The notes beneath the pieces are model-generated. The model was not told the origin of the DNA, ran no database searches, and saw only the letters and a program-made list of their open reading frames with translations. Positions 6,538 to 10,614 of a DNA stretch of 10,614 nucleotides are shown here, piece after piece. Positions within the stretch are counted from its first letter, which is position 1; each line of letters opens with the position of its first letter. Both the position numbers and the translations under genes were made by a program. This stretch comes from Paramuribaculum sp. GTDB lineage: Bacteria; Bacteroidota; Bacteroidia; Bacteroidales; Muribaculaceae. Where the stretch lies: the NCBI GenBank assembly GCA_009775605.1, contig VSPV01000084.1:1-10614 (forward strand), written 5' to 3'.

Positions 6538-9078
6538 CTATTTCAGAATGCCGGACGACGACGATTTAGTGACGCTGGGTTCATTGTCGCGTGCCACTTT
6601 TCTGCCGAAACCGAAGGTGTAGGTGGCCGATAGCTGTATCAGAGCATGGCTTGTGCCGCTATACAGCTGCTCGCGCGTGTCGTAATACTTGCTGTGCATT
6701 GTTTTGATCTGGCTGCGCCAGTTCCACCTTGTTATGTCGACAATGTTGCACTTTACGTTCCAGTCTGATTTTGACCATCCTACGGTTACATACCAGTCGC
6801 TCTTGGATTTGGTGAGAATGCCGTTTATTTTTCCGTCGGAGAGTGTTGACCCTGAAATATAGGTAAATGTAAAATCACAATTTCCAAGATAATAACGCAG
6901 GCGCGCGTACCAGTCCACGCACGAGTGGTTTATATTGTAAGGTGCACCATCATGACTAAGCCTGTGGGAGACCTCGCCGGTAAATACGAGTTTTCGGTCA
7001 AGAAAACGCAATGTCCCGTTCACGCCGTAATGTGTCTGGCTGTAACCTCCCAGAGGCTGCTTGATAGTACGGAGAATACCCGTAGGCGACGCCTCATAAT
7101 CATACACATACCTGTCTTCTGTAATCCACGTAGTAGCAAATGCGCTGAAGCTTACGTTATTATTGGGAAACCATGAATAAAATGCTCCGATATCATAGCT
7201 CTTATTAGGTTTGAGAGCCGGATTTCCGGTGTAGCTCAACAGATGGTTCGTACTGATGATATTCTCACTTTTGAAACTCGGGTCTGGCGCCCAGGTGCTG
7301 TAATGAAAAACAGTCGAGAATGAGTGTTTTTTATTGAGGCTGTATTGCAGCGAAAGGTCAAACCATGGTGAGGAGGGTTTATCCGTCATGTCGCCGAACC
7401 TGAGCCAGTCCCAGTCCCAGCCAAAGCCTGTGCTGCCATAGAAATCACCTATGTTCACGGTATAGTTCACCCCTATGCCTACACGCGATGACTTGGCCCT
7501 GTCAAACGAACTGGCTGTGCCCGTATATCGGGTGCGGTTATACTCATAGGAGCCCCGCACGAATCCGAGCACGTTGCCTTTTTTTCCGAAGTCATGCTTG
7601 AACTTCAAGTCACCCATCAATTGGTTGGTATTGTCCGTGGCGCCGCTCTGTATGGGAGCAAATCCGTTTTCCGTGTAACTTGAATTCTGCTCAGTATGTG
7701 TATACACATACGTCGGGGTAAACAGAAGGGAATTGTTCCTGGGCAGTATAAAGAAATAATTGCCGCTGTAGGATATGAATTTTGAGGCATTCCACATCGT
7801 CGAACGGTATTCCGACGGCGCGGTGAATGCCGGCTCGTATCTCACCTCACCGCTGCGGTCGGCATGCGGAATGCGGTCGATGCTGCCGTTTATCTGCGTC
7901 GATGCCTGGATATTGTCGGAATTATATGTGGCTTTGAATGCCGTGAAGTATTGTCGGCGGCGCTCTTTCGATTTCGTGGTGTTAGAATAGCGCTCAAATG
8001 TTTTGATTTCCCCGTCGGGCTGCGGCAGCCGGTAGGTCTCGGTAAGTTCCGAGCCGTAACGGTCGCTGTTGTGTCCCCAGCCATATCCCATTATATCATA
8101 GGTCATCTTCTTGTACTGCAGCCTCACGTTGCCAAGCAGCTGCTCCGAATAATGTATCAGATTGGTATGATTGAATCCTTTTACATATCCTCCGTACTCA
8201 TATTGTGCCATCACAAAGTTGACTGCATATGGATTCCCTTGCATTCGAGGATCTGACGGATACTCATAATATTCCACGCGGCGCACGTCGGCCATGCGCA
8301 TGGCCTTAAGGTCATTCTCCGATGCCGGGATAAAGTCTATATATATGGCTACGGGGCGCCCGGAGTTAGTCTCTACCCTCCCGTTAAGGAACACTTTAAG
8401 CTGTGGAATCCCTATATGGTCAATCAGCTCGGCTCCGGTCTGTGAGGCATTTTTCTGCCTCGCGGTAGGAATGAAAACAGTCTTGTCGGAATATACTGCT
8501 GCCATCTGTGCCTCCACAGCCACCGATTTGAGGACGGTGGCTCTGACAGGCATCGTGACAATGCCGATATTGAAATTATCACAATGGCGGTAGACTGTCT
8601 GATAACCTATGCTGCTGAGTTTTGCAATCACTTCGGTCCGGTCGCACGGGATATTAAACCGTCCTTCTGCATCCGCCACACCGTAAGTCACAACACTGGA
8701 ATCGCCTGGTGCGAGCAACATTACAGTCGCGCCGGCCACCGGCTCGTTATCGCCACCCAGTGCCATTCCGGTATAGCGGAACTTTCCGTGCTGAAGAGCC
8801 TCTATGTAATAATTGTCGCCTTTTCTTATCACCGAAACCGGATTCAGTGCCACAGCCTGACGCAACGCATCATAGATATCATCCGTCTGAATCCGGGCCG
8901 TAGTCTTATAGTTGTCAAGCTCCTTGTAGATGAAGGAGATATTTACATCGGGATTGTCTTTGCTTATTCTGATGATAGCCTCCGAAATGGGTATGTTGTC
9001 AAACGAATAGGCATATTTGTAGGCTCTGGCTGAAATGCATGACATCGCAGCCATTATTATGGTCAGGATGGTTCTCAT
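6538..9078 (-). CDS. Outer-membrane beta-barrel receptor-like protein with N-terminal STN domain
   Basis: This is a predicted outer-membrane signalling receptor of 846 aa. The signal peptide covers residues 1-19, ending at ARA. An STN-type (secretin/TonB short N-terminal) domain covers about 25-93, with the typical IPISEAIIRISKDNPDVNISF segment split over its first half. A carboxypeptidase-regulatory-like beta-sandwich covers about 98-180 (PVAGATVMLL, ADAEGRFNIP, IGYQTVYR). A divergent plug-like region covers about 185-290 (VFLNGRVETNSGRPVAIYID). The remainder is a Tyr/Trp/Asn-rich beta-barrel. It resembles the TonB-dependent-receptor-like OMP barrels of Bacteroidetes rather than a classical SusC: no SusD follows and no clear TonB box is seen. 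An 18-residue polar tail follows the likely last strand (YTFGFG). The gene starts 2 bp after the anti-sigma stop, so it is co-translated or co-transcribed. By analogy to FecA, its STN domain would signal to the anti-sigma factor. The ligand is unknown. Confidence 0.87.
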   Translation of the reverse strand: MRTILTIIMAAMSCISARAYKYAYSFDNIPISEAIIRISKDNPDVNISFIYKELDNYKTTARIQTDDIYDALRQAVALNPVSVIRKGDNYYIEALQHGKFRYTGMALGGDNEPVAGATVMLLAPGDSSVVTYGVADAEGRFNIPCDRTEVIAKLSSIGYQTVYRHCDNFNIGIVTMPVRATVLKSVAVEAQMAAVYSDKTVFIPTARQKNASQTGAELIDHIGIPQLKVFLNGRVETNSGRPVAIYIDFIPASENDLKAMRMADVRRVEYYEYPSDPRMQGNPYAVNFVMAQYEYGGYVKGFNHTNLIHYSEQLLGNVRLQYKKMTYDIMGYGWGHNSDRYGSELTETYRLPQPDGEIKTFERYSNTTKSKERRRQYFTAFKATYNSDNIQASTQINGSIDRIPHADRSGEVRYEPAFTAPSEYRSTMWNASKFISYSGNYFFILPRNNSLLFTPTYVYTHTEQNSSYTENGFAPIQSGATDNTNQLMGDLKFKHDFGKKGNVLGFVRGSYEYNRTRYTGTASSFDRAKSSRVGIGVNYTVNIGDFYGSTGFGWDWDWLRFGDMTDKPSSPWFDLSLQYSLNKKHSFSTVFHYSTWAPDPSFKSENIISTNHLLSYTGNPALKPNKSYDIGAFYSWFPNNNVSFSAFATTWITEDRYVYDYEASPTGILRTIKQPLGGYSQTHYGVNGTLRFLDRKLVFTGEVSHRLSHDGAPYNINHSCVDWYARLRYYLGNCDFTFTYISGSTLSDGKINGILTKSKSDWYVTVGWSKSDWNVKCNIVDITRWNWRSQIKTMHSKYYDTREQLYSGTSHALIQLSATYTFGFGRKVARDNEPSVTKSSSSGILK

Positions 9079-9080
9079 TT

Positions 9081-9725
9081 TCAGTCGATATTTAGGATGT
9101 TGCCGTCTTGCTTGATGTTGATTTGCTCGAATGTGTTGAGCTGTTCCACCACCTCTTTAAGAGGTAATGATGTATCAAGCTTGTAATAAAGATGCAGCGA
9201 AGCTACCTCCTTGTTATTGAACTTAACTTCAACTCCGTAAGCGGCTGCCACCTCTTTTATTATCGCTTCAAGGGGTTCATTCTCAAACATCATGGGTTCC
9301 GAAAGGCTTCTTACGGTATCAGCCGGCGTGATAATATCTTCTGTTGTCGCGGGCATCGCCGTAGATACAATAGTTGCCTCCTTGGCAACCGGTTCCAGCT
9401 TGTGAGTTACCACAGCCACAGTGACCGCTATTCCGGCAGCGACAGCCACCACCGACGAGCCCACGATTGCAGCTATTGACGCGGCCCGGCTCCCCCGCCA
9501 CAGGTAGGAGAGGCGCGGACGGCGCCCGCGTTTCTGCGCGAAGCCCTCCCACTCGGCATCTACATCTATCCCTCTGCTGGCTTCTATCGCCGAATCTGTT
9601 TTGCAGAGAAGATTGTAAATCTCTCTCGTCTCAGGCTCCGCCAGGAGTTCGGCCAACTGCTCCGATGTATAGTTTTCGGGATGCTCGATCATATCAAGCA
9701 CAAGGTCATATTTATCCATTTTCAT
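9081..9725 (-). CDS. Compact anti-sigma factor with DUF4974-like periplasmic domain
   Basis: This is a single-pass inner-membrane protein of 214 aa. Residues 1-75 are cytoplasmic, acidic then basic (KRGRRPR, 65-71), and probably bind the sigma factor. One transmembrane helix lies at about 80-107. A short linker follows, then a C-terminal domain (about 145-214: FENEPLEAIIKEVAAAYGVEVKFNN to the NILNID end) matching the STN-like DUF4974 domain of FecR-type anti-sigma factors. The central FecR domain found in full-length proteins of about 320 aa is absent, so this is a shortened version. The ATG at 9725 overlaps the sigma gene end by 14 bp, implying translational coupling. ATG 9719 is an alternative start. 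Its likely role is to hold the sigma factor until the outer-membrane STN domain signals; this follows the FecARI model and is not shown directly. Confidence 0.85.
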   Translation of the reverse strand: MKMDKYDLVLDMIEHPENYTSEQLAELLAEPETREIYNLLCKTDSAIEASRGIDVDAEWEGFAQKRGRRPRLSYLWRGSRAASIAAIVGSSVVAVAAGIAVTVAVVTHKLEPVAKEATIVSTAMPATTEDIITPADTVRSLSEPMMFENEPLEAIIKEVAAAYGVEVKFNNKEVASLHLYYKLDTSLPLKEVVEQLNTFEQINIKQDGNILNID

Positions 9726-10200
9726 TGAGTTTTTTACGGATGATTGTCAGTGCATGACTCAGATGGCGGTACACTGCCGTCTCGCTTATGCCCATCGTCG
9801 TTGCGATACGCCCGAAAGGCATCCCATCGGTGAAGCGCAGCTCCATCACTCGGCGTGCCTGTGGCGGGATATCGTTGCGTATCAGGCTGTAAATCCGCGC
9901 TATCGTTTCCTCGTCAAGCCACTCTTCAGTATCGTATTCCTCATTGTCAAGGAAATACCGGTTGGCAACGCGCTGATGGATATCGCAGTCACGAATATGG
10001 TTGAGGCAGCGGTTCCTGACGGCTTTAAGCAGGTATCCACCGCCTACAAGGAAGTCAGCACCCCCGTCGAGCAGCTTCGCAAACACATCATGGACAATGT
10101 CGCGCGCAAGATCATCATCGTGCAGAAGCGCCGCGGCCAGCCGGTACATCTGCGCATAATGTGCTTTGAAAAGCCCCTCTATGTCATTTCTGTAAGTCAT
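9712..10200 (-). CDS. ECF-type RNA polymerase sigma-70 family factor
   Basis: This is a two-domain sigma factor of 162 aa, normal for ECF sigmas. Sigma region 2 covers about 8-72, with LFKAHYAQMYRLAAALLHD, the DIVHDVFAKL -10-recognition helix region, and YLLKAVRNRCLNHIR. An acidic linker follows (NEEYDTEEWLDEE, 86-98). Sigma region 4 covers about 100-157, with PPQARRVMELRF and the helix-turn-helix FGRIATTMGISETAVYRHLSHAL (about 129-151). It is the first gene of a three-gene minus-strand operon with its anti-sigma factor and STN outer-membrane protein. It probably directs transcription of its own operon or an unlinked regulon. ATG 10200 lies directly before the first region-2 helix. Confidence 0.93.
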   Translation of the reverse strand: MTYRNDIEGLFKAHYAQMYRLAAALLHDDDLARDIVHDVFAKLLDGGADFLVGGGYLLKAVRNRCLNHIRDCDIHQRVANRYFLDNEEYDTEEWLDEETIARIYSLIRNDIPPQARRVMELRFTDGMPFGRIATTMGISETAVYRHLSHALTIIRKKLNENG

Positions 10201-10383
10201 ACACTATAAAGACACACAACCACCACCAAACTAAACCCCAAAAATAAAAAAATTAAAGAAAATCCGCCCCCTTCTCCTATTTACCTACCAGTAAACACTT
10301 TCCAAAACTCCAAAAACTAAAACTAATCACAAAAAAAATATCAAATATGATAAAAACCAAACATAATTTTCATTCCACGCCTC
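10201..10383. promoter_or_regulatory. A-rich upstream region of the sigma-factor operon
   Basis: No gene is seen. On the minus strand the region is T-rich and holds two TAnnTTTG-type matches: TATTTTTG (plus coordinates 10239-10246, 38 bp before the start codon) and TATGTTTG (10358-10365). Neither has a good -33 TTTG at 19-21 bp spacing. The nearer one would give a leader of about 30 nt. If the operon is autoregulated by its ECF sigma, the true promoter may not follow this consensus. Confidence 0.35.
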
Positions 10384-10399
10384 TCAGCACAGATTCAAA

Positions 10400-10420
10400 G
10401 CCACGGAGCAACGATTTCTG
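10400..10420 (+). repeat. Degenerate direct repeat, copy 1
   Basis: This 21-bp unit (core CGGAGCAACGATTTCTG at 10404-10420) matches the copy at 10486-10506 at 17 of 21 positions, and all four differences are transitions. The copies are 86 bp apart. A shorter partial match (GGAAAGCGAT) lies at 10571-10580. Confidence 0.45.
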
Positions 10421-10485
10421 CCTGCCATTCCCCACATCAATAAATCCATGCTTTCCATCCATCCCCCATGCGTCATCCCCCCATA

Positions 10486-10506
10486 GCTGCGGAACAGCGA
10501 TTTCTG
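10486..10506 (+). repeat. Degenerate direct repeat, copy 2
   Basis: This is the second copy (core CGGAACAGCGATTTCTG at 10490-10506) of the 21-bp unit at 10400-10420. It is followed by a CCTGC/GCAGG inverted repeat (10512-10531), which copy 1 lacks. The function is unknown. Confidence 0.45.
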
Positions 10507-10614
10507 TCCAACCTGCTGCGTAAGCTGCAGGCAAAACAGTCCCCCCCTGTCTCCAGGCGGCGAGCTTGGGGGAAAGCGATGCCGCCCAACGCGCACGCTT
10601 GATCCGTCTCCCCA

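Larger units (their letters stand above)
10384..10614. other. Non-coding, higher-GC region with a degenerate direct repeat
   Basis: Composition changes abruptly from the A-rich stretch to C-rich plus-strand sequence with runs of C. The only reading frame, a 70-codon minus-strand frame from a GTG at 10596, encodes a Gly/Met/Trp/Cys-rich peptide with no recognisable domain and is probably not a gene. The region contains the direct repeat at 10400-10420 and 10486-10506 and a small CCTGC/GCAGG inverted repeat at 10512-10531. It may be the edge of an intergenic repeat element that continues beyond the window. Confidence 0.4.

Noticed and set aside
10384..10596. 70-codon minus-strand reading frame at the right edge
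   Set aside because: It has a GTG start, unusual Gly/Met/Trp/Cys-rich composition and no domain, and it overlaps a repeat-containing C-rich segment. Coding is not supported.

Overview
The window looks like chromosomal DNA of a Bacteroidales bacterium, probably a gut member related to Muribaculaceae or Bacteroides; the family-level placement is a guess. The grounds are a PhoB-like regulator of the Bacteroidetes type, a phosphate permease with a long C-terminal helical extension, an ECF sigma / DUF4974 anti-sigma / STN-domain outer-membrane-protein operon, a RhuM-family protein, a GH30 lipoprotein, and several TAnnTTTG-like promoter elements. No RNA genes, CRISPR arrays, transposases or integrases were seen.

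Layout. (1) 1-3184, plus strand: a PhoB/OmpR-family response regulator, then a PiT-type phosphate transporter carrying a C-terminal PhoU-like domain. This forms a probable phosphate-sensing and uptake pair. Each gene is preceded by an 11-bp-period tandem repeat of the kind OmpR-family regulators bind. The regulator lacks the normally invariant switch lysine (Thr instead). No histidine kinase is inside the window. (2) 3187-3600, minus strand: a DUF1893 (TM1506-like) protein, ending 2 bp from the transporter and convergent with it. (3) 3601-3923: an AT-rich divergent intergenic region. (4) 3924-5401, plus strand: a GH30 glycoside hydrolase whose lipoprotein signal peptide and catalytic domain lie in different frames, consistent with loss of one A near 4018-4020. 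(5) 5515-6366, minus strand: a RhuM-type protein with a C-terminal phospholipase D-like HKD motif. (6) 6538-10200, minus strand: a tightly packed three-gene operon of ECF sigma factor, compact anti-sigma factor and STN-containing outer-membrane beta-barrel, closed by a strong hairpin terminator at 6476-6508. (7) 10201-10614: the A-rich upstream region of that operon, then a higher-GC stretch with a degenerate direct repeat and no convincing gene.

How the genes work together. The first two genes plausibly form a phosphate response unit. The last three form a cell-surface signalling relay: the outer-membrane protein presents an STN domain to the periplasmic domain of the anti-sigma factor, which controls the sigma factor. 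Unlike many such modules, no SusC/SusD pair or degradative enzyme is attached to it in the window. The GH30 and RhuM genes look like independent accessory genes. Nothing here is a clearly new multi-gene system. The most useful observations are the paired 11-bp repeats with the atypical regulator, the RhuM-PLD architecture, the compact signalling operon, and the broken GH30.
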